A DNA stretch of 35,779 nucleotides from an uncultured Oscillospiraceae bacterium (GCA_910588455.1 CAJUPG010000003.1:23373-59151); one strand, 5' to 3'. Counted from the stretch's first letter, positions 7,523-15,604 are shown. Made by a program: numbers and translations. The notes: generated by a model not told the origin, from the sequence alone.

Positions 7523-8431
7523 TCAGTCAAATACGTGCAGCTTCAGCTGAGCGGAGAGATACTGCAAAATCTTCTCCCCTGCGATGCTGTTGCCTTTCTT
7601 GTCCAGAGAGGGCCCAAAAATACCGATGCCCATCCGCTTGTTCACCACGGACAGCAGGCCGCCGCCCACGCCGCTCTTGGTGGGCACCCCCACCCGGACG
7701 GCGAACTCCCCCGACCCGTCGTACATACCGCAGGTGAGCATGATGGACTTGACCACCCGCACCGTCTCCGGCTGGAGCAGCTGCTTTCCGTCCTGGAGGC
7801 GCACGCCGCCGTTGGCCAGCACCAGACCCAGATAGGCCAGGTCCCGGGCCGTCACGTTCAGGGAACACATTTTAATGTACAGCTCCAGGGCCTCGTCCAC
7901 CCCGCAGCGCAGCACCCCCTTGCTCTCCAGCAGGTAGCAGATTGCCCGGTTCCGGGAGGTGGTGGACATCTCCGAGTGATACACCGCCTCGTTGAACGCA
8001 ATCTCCGGATCGCCGCACAGCTCCCGGGTCCGTTCCAGCATCTCCTCAAAGGTGAGCTCCGGGGCGATGTAGCTGGCCACGGCGATAGCCCCGGAATTGA
8101 CCATGGGGTTGTAGGGCCGGCTGGCGTCCCCGGCCAGCTTGACGATGGAGTTGAAGGCGTCGCCGGAGGGTTCCATGCCGATCTGGCCGAACACCGCCTC
8201 CATGCCGTACAGCTCCAGGGCGATGGCCAGGCTGACCACCTTGGAAATGCTCTGGACAGTAAAGCGCACATCCACGTCCCCCGCCTCAAAGCAGCCCCCC
8301 ACGCAGTCCATCACGCACACACCCACATGGTTTTTGTCCGCTTTGCTCAGCTCCGGGATGTAGCTGGCCACCTCTCCCAGTCCCGTGACGGACCGACCCT
8401 GACGCAGAGCCTTGTCCAGAATGTTTTGCAT
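7523..8431 (-). CDS. glsA: Glutaminase A
   Basis: A 302-residue cytoplasmic glutaminase hydrolysing glutamine to glutamate and ammonia. It has the serine-dependent, beta-lactamase-like fold of the family; the catalytic S-x-x-K motif is FTVQSISK (Ser about 61, Lys about 64). Family segments NPMVNSGAI, SRNRAI and KSGVGGGLL are present. Length is normal. GAGGAGG stands just upstream of the ATG. It lies 20 bases after the GTPase-ribonuclease fusion and 20 bases before the DIP1984 gene, so all three look like one operon. How glutamine breakdown relates to the translation factor is not evident; the link may be only positional. Confidence 0.95.
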   Translation of the reverse strand: MQNILDKALRQGRSVTGLGEVASYIPELSKADKNHVGVCVMDCVGGCFEAGDVDVRFTVQSISKVVSLAIALELYGMEAVFGQIGMEPSGDAFNSIVKLAGDASRPYNPMVNSGAIAVASYIAPELTFEEMLERTRELCGDPEIAFNEAVYHSEMSTTSRNRAICYLLESKGVLRCGVDEALELYIKMCSLNVTARDLAYLGLVLANGGVRLQDGKQLLQPETVRVVKSIMLTCGMYDGSGEFAVRVGVPTKSGVGGGLLSVVNKRMGIGIFGPSLDKKGNSIAGEKILQYLSAQLKLHVFD

Positions 8432-8450
8432 GAACTTCTCCTCCTCATAA

Positions 8451-11078
8451 TTATGATTTGTTCTGCCGGATTTTTGCCGTATGTTTTAATTGGTCTAAAC
8501 CAAGTCCCCTCTGGTTGTGCCGGGCCACCGCCCGGGAAATCTCCCCCGCCGCCTGCTCCATCTCCTGGTGAAAGGCGGCGGCGGACAGCCGCAGGGCCCC
8601 GTGGCCCAGAATAATCATCTGCTCCAGCCCGTCGGAGGTGGCCACCCGGACCCGGTGGTTTTTTCCCAGAGCATACGTGGTTTTTTCAATGTATGCGTCG
8701 GCGGTCTCCGCCTCTTTCGTATATACCACATACACCCCGCCCACCTGGTCCACGGACCCGGGGTTGCCCTTCACTTTATACGCGTCGAACACCAGAATGA
8801 CCTCGCACCTGCGAAATCCCTTGTAGTTGCAAAGCAGGTCCAGCAGGGCCTCCCGGGCGGCGGACACGTTCTCCCGGGCGATGGCCTTCAGCTCGTCCCA
8901 GGCGAAAATAATGTTGTAGCCGTCCACCAGCAGATACTCCGGCCCCGTCTTTTGGGGGCGGATCTCCCGGTAGCTGTCGTCCAGACTGGTCCGGGCGGGC
9001 TTTTTCCGGGGCTGGAAGGCTTTGGCCTCCACTTTTCCGTAGGTCCGCTCAAAAATGGCCAGAAGCTCCTTGTCCTGCTCCAGAGACCCCCGGGGAGCCT
9101 GGGTCCGGACAGCGGGGGCTTCTGCCGGTTCTTCCGTCCGGGGCCGGCTCAGGGGGCTTTCCACGTGCATATGGTCAAAAACCTCGTCCCAGGGGACGGT
9201 TACCCCCGCCCCATGGCTGCAAAACACGGAGCCCGCCGGGTTGTCCGCATCCCGCTCCGGCTGGTAGCCGGCGGCCTCGATCACCTCTTCGGGATTGTGA
9301 CAGGGCTCGTACCCCCGCAAAGTGCAGCTCAGCCGCCCCTGGCCCTGGGTATAGGCGGTCACCTCCCGCCAGTAGTCCCCCAGCGCCGCCACCGGCACCC
9401 CGCCGGTGAGCACCGCCCGCTCCCCCTCAAGGTCCGGCGGGTCCACCTGGCCGTTCATGCGCTGCAGGTCCGCCATAGCCCGGCCCATACAGGAGGCGGG
9501 GACCTCCAGCCGCAGGTCGTACCAGGGCTCCAGCAGCAGGGATTTCACCTGCATCAGCCCCTGGCGCACCGCCCGGTAGGTGGCCTGCCGGAAATCGCCC
9601 CCCTCCGTGTGCTTCACGTGGGCCCGGCCGGCGATCAACGTGATTTTGATATCCGTCACGGGCGCGCCGGTCAAAACGCCCCGGTGGGTTTTCTCCAGAA
9701 TGTGGGTCAAGATCAGCCGCTGCCAGTTCAAATCCAGCTGATCCGTGGGACAGGCGGAATAAACCCGCACCCCGCTTCCCCGCTCCCCCGGCTCCAGCAG
9801 CAGGTGAACCTCTGCGTAGTGGCACAGGGGCTCGAAGTGGCCCACCCCCTCGGCGGCAGTCTTAATGGTCTCCTTATAGACGATGCTTCCGGCTCCGAAG
9901 GAGACCTCCCAGCCGAACCGGTCCAGAATCAGCCGCTGCAAAATCTCCAGCTGGACCTCTCCCATGAGCTGGAGATGAATCTCCCCCCGGGCTTCGTTCC
10001 AAAGCAGGTGGAGCTGGGGGTCCTCCTCCTCCAGCTGGCGCAGCTTGGGCAGGGCGGCAAAGGGGTCGCACCCCGCCGGCAGCAGCAGCCGGCAGGTGAG
10101 CACCGGCTCCAGCACCGGGGGCCCGCCGTCCCCCTCAAAGCCCAGCCCCTGGCCGGGACGGGTCCGGCTCAGACCGGTCACCGCGCAGACCGTCCCCGCC
10201 GGGGCCTCGGCCAGCTGCTGGAATTTTTCCCCGGAGTACCGCCGCAGCTGATCCGCCTTCTCCCCGTCCTGAAGGACGGCCCGGGCCTTGAGCACCCCGC
10301 CGGTCACTTTTAAATATGTCAGCCGGGTCCCCTGGGCGTCCCGGGCGATTTTATAGATTTTCGCGCCAAACTCCGCCGGATAGTCCGGCATCCGGGTAAA
10401 GCGCTCCAGGCCGGATAAAAGCTCCTCCACCCCTTCCAGCTTCAGGGCCGAACCGAACCAGCAGGGAAAGAGCTTCCGCTCTGCGGCCAGGGCCTGGACG
10501 TGGGCGTCGCTCAGGGTATTGTGCTCCAGATAATATTCCAGGGCCTCTTCTCCGCACAGGGCCGCCGGCTCCTGCCAGTCCCCGGAAAAGTCCACAAAGC
10601 CGTCTCCCAGGCGGTCCTGTAATTCCGCCAATAAATCGCCCCGGCTCCGGGGGGAGAGGTCCATTTTGTTCACGAAAAGCAGCACAGGCACCTGATACCG
10701 CCTCAAAAGCCGCCACAGGGTCTGGGTATGGCCCTGTACGCCGTCGCAGCCGTTGATGACCAGAACGGCGTAATCCAGGATTTGCAGGGTACGCTCCATC
10801 TCGCTGGAGAAATCCACATGACCCGGGGTGTCCAGCAGCATGAATTCAGCCCCCTCCAGAGACAGCAGGGCCTGCTTGGAAAAAATGGTAATTCCCCGCT
10901 CCCGCTCCAGAGCAAAGCTGTCCAGAAACGCGCTGCCGTGGTCCACCCGGCCCAGCTTTTTCAGCGCGCCGCCCAGATACAGCAGTCCCTCCGACAGTGT
11001 GGTCTTGCCTGCGTCCACGTGGGCAAGCAGCCCGATGCAGATGCGCTTTACCGGCTTGTGTTCAGGGTTTTTGCCCAC
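8451..11078 (-). CDS. TetM/EF-G-like ribosomal GTPase fused to a C-terminal NYN ribonuclease domain
   Basis: An 875-residue protein. The N-terminal part is a translational GTPase of the tetracycline-protection/EF-G type: P-loop AHVDAGKTT (about 19-27), RGIT switch region, DTPGH (83-87) and NKMD (137-140), then the later EF-G-like domains through about residue 640. A charged linker leads to a C-terminal domain (about 713-875, bases 8451-8945) with the NYN/YacP acidic motifs VDGYNIIFAW (Asp about 719), VFDAYK, ETADAYIEK and ATSDGLEQ. In B. subtilis the YacP protein (Rae1) is known to cut mRNA in the ribosomal A site. I infer a factor that docks like EF-G and cleaves ribosome-bound mRNA. Whether it gives tetracycline resistance is unknown. 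The GTG at 11078 is chosen (GAGG eight bases upstream); the open frame runs on to 11177 across the promoter. Confidence 0.9.
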   Translation of the reverse strand: MGKNPEHKPVKRICIGLLAHVDAGKTTLSEGLLYLGGALKKLGRVDHGSAFLDSFALERERGITIFSKQALLSLEGAEFMLLDTPGHVDFSSEMERTLQILDYAVLVINGCDGVQGHTQTLWRLLRRYQVPVLLFVNKMDLSPRSRGDLLAELQDRLGDGFVDFSGDWQEPAALCGEEALEYYLEHNTLSDAHVQALAAERKLFPCWFGSALKLEGVEELLSGLERFTRMPDYPAEFGAKIYKIARDAQGTRLTYLKVTGGVLKARAVLQDGEKADQLRRYSGEKFQQLAEAPAGTVCAVTGLSRTRPGQGLGFEGDGGPPVLEPVLTCRLLLPAGCDPFAALPKLRQLEEEDPQLHLLWNEARGEIHLQLMGEVQLEILQRLILDRFGWEVSFGAGSIVYKETIKTAAEGVGHFEPLCHYAEVHLLLEPGERGSGVRVYSACPTDQLDLNWQRLILTHILEKTHRGVLTGAPVTDIKITLIAGRAHVKHTEGGDFRQATYRAVRQGLMQVKSLLLEPWYDLRLEVPASCMGRAMADLQRMNGQVDPPDLEGERAVLTGGVPVAALGDYWREVTAYTQGQGRLSCTLRGYEPCHNPEEVIEAAGYQPERDADNPAGSVFCSHGAGVTVPWDEVFDHMHVESPLSRPRTEEPAEAPAVRTQAPRGSLEQDKELLAIFERTYGKVEAKAFQPRKKPARTSLDDSYREIRPQKTGPEYLLVDGYNIIFAWDELKAIARENVSAAREALLDLLCNYKGFRRCEVILVFDAYKVKGNPGSVDQVGGVYVVYTKEAETADAYIEKTTYALGKNHRVRVATSDGLEQMIILGHGALRLSAAAFHQEMEQAAGEISRAVARHNQRGLGLDQLKHTAKIRQNKS

Positions 11079-11097
11079 TTGCTTCACCTCAGGGTTT

Positions 11098-11126
11098 ATT
11101 ATAACACACCAAGTCCCATTCGTCGA
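11098..11126 (-). promoter_or_regulatory. Predicted promoter for the GTPase-NYN/glsA/DIP1984 operon
   Basis: On the minus strand TCGACG (11121-11126) and TATAAT (11098-11103) with 17 bases between. It lies 20 bases upstream of the GTG start and is divergent from the yerC promoter. Confidence 0.45.
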
Positions 11127-11142
11127 TAGGTCTTTTTCCGCA

Positions 11143-11170
11143 TTGACAATGCCCGCGTTTTTGTTACAAT
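11143..11170 (+). promoter_or_regulatory. Predicted upstream promoter of the yerC operon
   Basis: TTGACA (11143-11148) and TACAAT (11165-11170), spacer 16. It would give a leader of about 120 bases carrying a small hairpin (CGCAGG/CCTGCG, 11193-11211) with no ORF that I can support. Confidence 0.5.
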
Positions 11171-11229
11171 AATACAAGAAGAAATTTGTCCACGCAGGGT
11201 CTTTGCCTGCGACGGCGGGAGGGGGCCTA

Positions 11230-11258
11230 TTTACTTTTATAAACTACCGTGTTACAAT
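11230..11258 (+). promoter_or_regulatory. Predicted proximal promoter of the yerC operon
   Basis: TTTACT (11230-11235) and TACAAT (11253-11258), spacer 17, about 40 bases before the yerC start. Confidence 0.4.
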
Positions 11259-11297
11259 ACAGGAATAAAAACAGCAACCGCTGGAGGGGAGCTATTC

Positions 11298-11597
11298 ATG
11301 TCTACATTTTTGGAGAAGGAACCCAGCAGCGCCCTGTACCGTGCCCTTCTGTCCCTGGAGAGCGAGGAGGAGTGCCGTACGTTTTTGCAGGACCTGTGCA
11401 CCGTTTCGGAGCTGAAGGCCCTGGAGCAGCGCATGGAAGTGGCTCTGCTGCTGGACGAAGGCCGGATTTACAGCGACATCCTGGCCCACACCGGGGCCAG
11501 CAGCGCTACTATCAGCCGGGTCAACCGCTGCGTGCGCTACGGGGCGGGGGGCTACCAGGCGGTGCTCCCCCGTCTGCGGAAGGAGCGGGCCCCATGA
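11298..11597 (+). CDS. YerC/YecD family TrpR-like regulator
   Basis: A 99-residue helical protein matching the YerC/YecD family, whose fold resembles the tryptophan repressor. Seen: SEEECRTFLQDLCTVSELKALEQRMEVALLL followed by the helix-turn-helix-like stretch YSDILAHTGASSATISRVNRC, in which SSATISRVNR would be the recognition helix. It is probably a DNA-binding regulator; the target and effector are unknown, and presence of tryptophan genes is not seen here. GGAGGGG lies ahead of the ATG. The stop overlaps the next start (ATGA), which indicates translational coupling with the methyltransferase. It heads a six-gene run on this strand. Confidence 0.85.
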   Translation: MSTFLEKEPSSALYRALLSLESEEECRTFLQDLCTVSELKALEQRMEVALLLDEGRIYSDILAHTGASSATISRVNRCVRYGAGGYQAVLPRLRKERAP

Positions 11598-12337
11598 GCA
11601 GCTACGGCTTTCTGGCCGGCTGCTACGACCAGTTCACCGCCGACGTGGACTACGCCGCCTGGGGGAGCTACATTCAGCGCCACTTTCAAAAAAACGGCCT
11701 GCCGGGAAACACTGTTCTGGACCTGGCCTGCGGCACCGGCTCCCTCACCCTGGAGCTGGCCCGGCGGGGATATGAAATGATCGGCGCAGACCAGTCCCCC
11801 GATATGCTGGCCCAAGCCGCCGCAAAGGATTTTTCCGGCTGCGCCGCCGCCCCGATTTTTTTATGCCAGCCGATGGAGGCCCTGGACCTGTACGGCACCA
11901 TTGACGCCTGCGTGTGCTGTCTGGACAGCGTAAACTACGTCACCGACCCCAAAAAGCTCCAAAGGGCTTTTGAGCGGGTCCACCTGTTTCTCATGCCCGG
12001 AGGGCTGTTTTTGTTCGACGTGAACACCCCGGAAAAGCTCCAGGGCCTGGACGGCCAGGTCTTTCTGGACGAAACCGGCGACGCCTACTGCGTATGGCGG
12101 GCGGAGTACTCCCCCCGCAGCCGGATTTGCTCCTATTTTATGGACATCTTCCAGCAGGAGGAGGGAGACCTCTGGCGGCGGGGAGAGGAGCTGCACCGGG
12201 AACGGGCCTACACCGTGCCGGAGCTGACCGGTTTTTTGGAGCAGGCCGGCTTCTCCAACATAAAAACCTACGGAAATTTGAAGCAGCGTCCCCCCAAGCC
12301 CGGTGAGGACCGGATCTTTTTTACTGCAAGGAGATAA
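11594..12337 (+). CDS. Class I SAM-dependent methyltransferase
   Basis: A 247-residue Rossmann-type methyltransferase. Motif I is VLDLACGTGSLTLELA with the acidic residue after strand 2 in MIGADQSPDML; the later strands read DACVCCLDSVNYV and PGGLFLFDVNT. The latter resembles small-molecule methyltransferases of the DUF/YqeM type rather than RNA methyltransferases. The substrate cannot be told. The ATG at 11594 overlaps the yerC stop and restores a normal N-terminus (SSYGFLAGCYDQF); the longer open frame upstream is an artefact of overlap with yerC. A DUF4430 gene follows after six bases. Confidence 0.85.
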   Translation: MSSYGFLAGCYDQFTADVDYAAWGSYIQRHFQKNGLPGNTVLDLACGTGSLTLELARRGYEMIGADQSPDMLAQAAAKDFSGCAAAPIFLCQPMEALDLYGTIDACVCCLDSVNYVTDPKKLQRAFERVHLFLMPGGLFLFDVNTPEKLQGLDGQVFLDETGDAYCVWRAEYSPRSRICSYFMDIFQQEEGDLWRRGEELHRERAYTVPELTGFLEQAGFSNIKTYGNLKQRPPKPGEDRIFFTARR

Positions 12338-12343
12338 TATGAA

Positions 12344-12730
12344 ATGAAAAAAGAACGCATTGCACTTGGAATTTTTGTCCTGCTGGCGGCCCTCTGCCTT
12401 GTTGCCTACCAGTTCCTGTCCCCCAAGCCCGCCGACGGGACCAAGGAGATCACCGTAAACGTGGTCCATCTGGCGGGGGAGGAAACCAGCTACACCTTCA
12501 CCACCCAGGCGGAGTATCTGCGCCAGGCCCTGGAGGAGCAAAAACTGGTGTCGGGCAGCGAGAGCGAATATGGCCTGTGGGTCCAGACCGTGGACGGCGA
12601 AACCGCCAACGAAGCCAACCAGGAGTGGTGGGGCTACGACGTGAACGGTGTGCGGGCGGAGTATGGCGTGGACAGCCAGCCCGTCCACGACGGGGACGTG
12701 TTCCTGTTCACCCTGAATGTCGGGTGGTAA
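12344..12730 (+). CDS. DUF4430 (transcobalamin-C-like) membrane-anchored protein
   Basis: A 128-residue protein with an N-terminal hydrophobic helix (about residues 7-26, after KKER) that is a signal anchor without a clear lipobox cysteine, followed by a domain with WWGYDVNG and HDGDVFLFTL. This is the DUF4430 fold, which occurs in transcobalamin/intrinsic-factor C-terminal domains and in bacterial surface proteins. The chain is exposed outside the membrane. The gene overlaps the following ECF transporter component by 14 bases, a pairing that suggests it helps capture the same substrate. By fold and by proximity to a metH region, a corrinoid is my first guess, but the sequence does not prove it. 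Confidence 0.8.
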   Translation: MKKERIALGIFVLLAALCLVAYQFLSPKPADGTKEITVNVVHLAGEETSYTFTTQAEYLRQALEEQKLVSGSESEYGLWVQTVDGETANEANQEWWGYDVNGVRAEYGVDSQPVHDGDVFLFTLNVGW

Positions 12731-13211
12731 CCGGCTGCCGGTCCGGGAGCTGGCGGAGCTGGCCCTGCTGACCGCTTTGATTGCCGGGGGCAAAGAGGCG
12801 ATGAACGCCCTGCCCAACATCCATCCGGTGGCGCTGCTGCTGCTTTTGGCGGTGCTGCGCCACGGCTGGCGGGCCCTTTACACCGCCTTCGGCTTCGCTT
12901 TGATTGAAATCAGCCTCTACGGGGTCTCCTCCCTGGCCTACCTTTACCTGTGGCCCCTTCTGGTGGCGGCAGCGGTTCCCTTCCGGACAAACCGCTCCCC
13001 CCTGTTCTGGGGCGCTTTCGCGGGCATCTTCGGCCTGAGCTTCGGCGCTCTGTGCGCCATCCCCTATTTCTTTATAGGCGGCTGGCAGGCGGCGCTGTCC
13101 TACTGGATCAGCGGCATTCCCTTCGATTTGGTCCACGGGATCTCCAACGGAGTGCTGGTCTACGCGCTGCTACTCCCTCTGTACCGGCTGATGGAGAGGT
13201 ATTTTACATGA
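12717..13211 (+). CDS. ECF transporter S component (substrate-binding membrane subunit)
   Basis: A 164-residue, very hydrophobic protein with about five to six membrane helices, starting LPVRELAELALLTALIAGGKEAMNALPNIHPV, the pattern of ECF-type S components. Such subunits bind a vitamin or cofactor and work with a shared EcfA/A'/T module encoded elsewhere; none is in the window. Its start lies inside the DUF4430 gene in another frame, so translation is probably coupled. DUF4430 next to an S component suggests corrinoid uptake, an inference only. The stop overlaps the GNAT start as ATGA. Confidence 0.85.
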   Translation: MSGGNRLPVRELAELALLTALIAGGKEAMNALPNIHPVALLLLLAVLRHGWRALYTAFGFALIEISLYGVSSLAYLYLWPLLVAAAVPFRTNRSPLFWGAFAGIFGLSFGALCAIPYFFIGGWQAALSYWISGIPFDLVHGISNGVLVYALLLPLYRLMERYFT

Positions 13212-13969
13212 CAAACCAGGAAATCCTGCAAATTGCCCTGGCTCAGTCCGCCCGGGAGCTGAACTGCGCGCCGGAGGACCTGCTCCGGACAGAGCCGGTC
13301 CTCTCCCCCCTCCGGCTGGGGCCGGAGGCCAGAAAATATTACAAGCCCGCCACAGCCGGCCTTCTGGTCTCCTACGGCAGCAACGCTGCTGCGTCGGTCC
13401 GGGAGGATTTAGGGGAACTTGTTGGCGAATTTATCCACAAATTTCAGTTTTACCACTGCTTTGAGCCCCCGAACCTCCACTGGCTGGACGAACGCCTGTC
13501 GGTTCTGGGACAGCGGGTGTGCTTTTTGTCGGAGTATTATCTGCCGGACCTGGAGAAGCTTCGCCCCCTGTCCTGCGGCTATCCCCTGCAAATTTTGACG
13601 GACTTCTCCGGCCTCTACCTCCCCCAGTGGAGCAACGCCCTGTGTGAAGAGCGCCGGGAGCTGGACGTGCTGGGGGTGGGGGCCTATGAGGGCGGGCGGT
13701 TAATCGGTCTGGCGGGCTGCTCTGCCGACTGCGCGAATATGTGGCAGATCGGCGTGGACGTGCTGCCGGAGTACCGCAGAAGGGGCGTCGCCGCCGCACT
13801 CACCAGCCGTCTGGCGCTGGAGGTTTTGGCGCGGGGCAAGGTCCCCTTTTACTGCTCCGCCTGGTCCAACCTGCCCTCTGTCCGAAATGCGGTAAGAAGC
13901 GGTTTTGTCCCCGCCTGGGTGGAGCTGTCCATTCAGCCGGCGGAATTGATTGCAGATATGAATCAGTAA
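13208..13969 (+). CDS. GNAT family N-acetyltransferase
   Basis: A 253-residue protein. The C-terminal half is a GNAT domain with WQIGVDVLPEYRRRGVAAAL, containing the R-x-x-G-x-A acetyl-CoA loop, then YCSAWSNLPSVRNAVRSGF, the usual fourth-helix region. The N-terminal half (about 130 residues) is not a recognisable GNAT repeat and may set the substrate. The start at 13208 overlaps the ECF stop. hslO follows after 15 bases. The substrate is unknown. Confidence 0.85.
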   Translation: MTNQEILQIALAQSARELNCAPEDLLRTEPVLSPLRLGPEARKYYKPATAGLLVSYGSNAAASVREDLGELVGEFIHKFQFYHCFEPPNLHWLDERLSVLGQRVCFLSEYYLPDLEKLRPLSCGYPLQILTDFSGLYLPQWSNALCEERRELDVLGVGAYEGGRLIGLAGCSADCANMWQIGVDVLPEYRRRGVAAALTSRLALEVLARGKVPFYCSAWSNLPSVRNAVRSGFVPAWVELSIQPAELIADMNQ

Positions 13970-13984
13970 AAGGAGTTTTTGCAT

Positions 13985-14863
13985 ATGCGCGATGAAATGG
14001 TGCGGGCCATCACCGCCGACGGCCTGGTCCGGGCCCAGGCCATCACCGGCCAGGAGCTCGTGGAAACAGCCCGGAACCTGCACACTCTTCTCCCCGTAGC
14101 CACCGCCGCCCTGGGCCGGACCCTGCTGGGGGCCTCTCTGCTTGGGGATATGCTCAAGGAGGACAACGCCTCCCTCACCCTCCAGATCAAGGGGGGCGGC
14201 CCTCTGGGGCTGGTGCTGGCCGTATCCGACAGCGGCGGCAATGTCCGGGGCTATGTCCAGAACCCCCATGTGGAGCTGATGGAGCAATACCCCGGCAAGC
14301 TGGACGTGGGGGGCGCGGTGGGCACCCAGGGCACTCTCACCGTCATCAAGGATTTCGGCTATAAGGAGCCCTATGTGGGGACCATCGGCCTGTTTTCCGG
14401 GGAAATCGCCGACGATCTGGCCATGTATTTTGTGGAGAGCGAGCAGATTCCCACCGCCTGCGCCCTGGGGGTCCTGGTGGGCCTGGACCAGAGCGTCGCC
14501 GCCGCGGGCGGGTATCTCATCCAGCTCCTCCCCGGCGCCGGGGAGGAGCTTATCGCCCAGATTGAGTCGGGGGTGAAAAAGCTGGGCCCCGTCAGCGCCG
14601 CCCTGGACCGGGGTCTGGACGCGGAGGGGCTGCTCCGGGCGGTTTTGGAGGGATTTTCCTTGGAAATCCTGGAAAAACACCCGGTTTCGTACCGGTGCGC
14701 CTGCTCCCAGGAGCGGGTGATCCGGGCCCTCATCAGCCTGGGGAAGCAGGAGCTGCAAAGCCTCATAGACGAACAGGGCCAGGCGGAGCTGTCCTGCCAG
14801 TTCTGCGACAAAATTTACCGGTTTGACCGGGGTGAGCTGGAGGAAATTTTGAGGCAATGCTGA
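13985..14863 (+). CDS. hslO: Hsp33 redox-regulated holdase chaperone
   Basis: A 292-residue cytoplasmic chaperone that becomes active when oxidation releases zinc from its four cysteines. Seen: an N-terminal substrate-binding domain with GRTLLGASLLGDMLK and IKGGGPLGLV, and a C-terminal redox switch with the C-x-C (RCACS) and C-x-x-C (CQFC) pairs. All four zinc cysteines are present, so the switch is intact. The ATG at 13985 is preferred over a TTG at 13979 because AGGAG is nine bases upstream. It ends the yerC-led run and probably protects this anaerobe against oxidative unfolding. Confidence 0.95.
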   Translation: MRDEMVRAITADGLVRAQAITGQELVETARNLHTLLPVATAALGRTLLGASLLGDMLKEDNASLTLQIKGGGPLGLVLAVSDSGGNVRGYVQNPHVELMEQYPGKLDVGGAVGTQGTLTVIKDFGYKEPYVGTIGLFSGEIADDLAMYFVESEQIPTACALGVLVGLDQSVAAAGGYLIQLLPGAGEELIAQIESGVKKLGPVSAALDRGLDAEGLLRAVLEGFSLEILEKHPVSYRCACSQERVIRALISLGKQELQSLIDEQGQAELSCQFCDKIYRFDRGELEEILRQC

Positions 14864-14883
14864 CACAAATGCCTAAATTCCAG

Positions 14884-14912
14884 TTGTCAAGCTCCCCGAA
14901 GCGTGGTATAAT
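14884..14912 (+). promoter_or_regulatory. Predicted promoter for the Asp23 gene
   Basis: TTGTCA (14884-14889) and TATAAT (14907-14912) with an exact 17-base spacer; AAGGAG (14920-14925) follows ten bases before the ATG at 14936. Confidence 0.65.
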
Positions 14913-14935
14913 AAGGGAAAAGGAGCGTGACCGCC

Positions 14936-15310
14936 ATGAGTGAAAATTATGTTTCCCACGCCGATTCTTTGGGGAATATCCATATCTCCGAAGAGGTGCT
15001 GGCCGCCATCACCGCCGCCGCCGCCCTGGAGGTAGACGGCGTATACAGCCTGGCCGCCAATTTGGGCAGCGATATTGCCGAGCTGCTGGGCAAGAAAAAC
15101 TTGACCAAGGGCATCCACATTCAGGTGGAAGATGAACAGGTATCCGTCATTCTGTCCGTGCTGATGAGCTACGGCCACACCATCCCCGACATGGGCAAGG
15201 CCATTCAGGAGGGCGTGAAAACCGCCATTGAGTCCATGACCGGCATGGAAGTCGGCAGCGTAAACGTGAACGTCGCCGGCATCGTATTCGACAAAAATAA
15301 CGCTCAATAG
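14936..15310 (+). CDS. Asp23/Gls24 family envelope stress protein
   Basis: A 124-residue protein of the Asp23/Gls24 family, small cytoplasmic or membrane-associated proteins linked to envelope homeostasis in Gram-positives. Seen: GNIHISEEVLAAITAAAALEVDGVYSL at the N-terminus and a C-terminal half with VSVILSVLMSYGHTIPDMGKAIQEGVK and VGSVNVNVAGIVF. Length is typical of the short YloU-like members. The ATG at 14936 is chosen over the in-frame GTG at 14927, which lies on the ribosome site. It is its own transcription unit, with a promoter ahead and a strong terminator right after. Confidence 0.9.
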   Translation: MSENYVSHADSLGNIHISEEVLAAITAAAALEVDGVYSLAANLGSDIAELLGKKNLTKGIHIQVEDEQVSVILSVLMSYGHTIPDMGKAIQEGVKTAIESMTGMEVGSVNVNVAGIVFDKNNAQ

Positions 15311-15314
15311 ACAC

Positions 15315-15349
15315 AAAAACCCCGTCTCAGAGGTTGAGACGGGGTTTTT
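15315..15349. terminator. Bidirectional intrinsic terminator
   Basis: A 15-bp perfect hairpin (arms 15315-15329 and 15335-15349, loop GAGGT) with an A-run on the left and T-run on the right. It serves the plus-strand asp23 gene and the minus-strand mnmA unit. Confidence 0.85.
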
Positions 15350-15359
15350 CGCGTCTTTT

Positions 15360-15602
15360 TCAGTTCCACGACCGGACCGCCCCGGCCGCCGCCAGCAGCA
15401 CCAGCACCATGCTGACGATATCGGCGGCCAGAGCCCCCTGCTCCGGGATCAGCCCCATCCGGAGCAGCACCTCCGCCGCCGCCAGCAGCACCAGGGCAAA
15501 CAGCAGCAGGTTGCGCACCCCGGGGGTGATGCGCTTGCTTTTGCGGCCCGTCTGGAGCAGCTGCGGGTCCTTTCCGTAGGTTTTTGTGTGCTTTTTCCCC
15601 AC
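15360..15602 (-). CDS. Small two-helix membrane protein of unknown function
   Basis: An 80-residue protein with a basic N-terminus (GKKHTKTYGKD, then GRKSKRITPG) followed by two predicted membrane helices (about residues 31-47 and 58-76) separated by a short loop. The GTG start at 15602 lies two bases after the mnmA stop, with GAGGAGG seven bases upstream inside the end of mnmA, so it is probably cotranscribed and coupled. I do not recognise the family. A conserved role with the tRNA-thiolation gene is not implied by the sequence. Confidence 0.65.
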   Translation of the reverse strand: MGKKHTKTYGKDPQLLQTGRKSKRITPGVRNLLLFALVLLAAAEVLLRMGLIPEQGALAADIVSMVLVLLAAAGAVRSWN

Positions 15603-15604
15603 TG

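Noticed and set aside
12338..12343. Cobalamin riboswitch before the DUF4430/ECF pair
   Set aside because: Only six bases separate the pair from the methyltransferase gene, and the operon leader at 11170-11297 shows no B12-box-like sequence.
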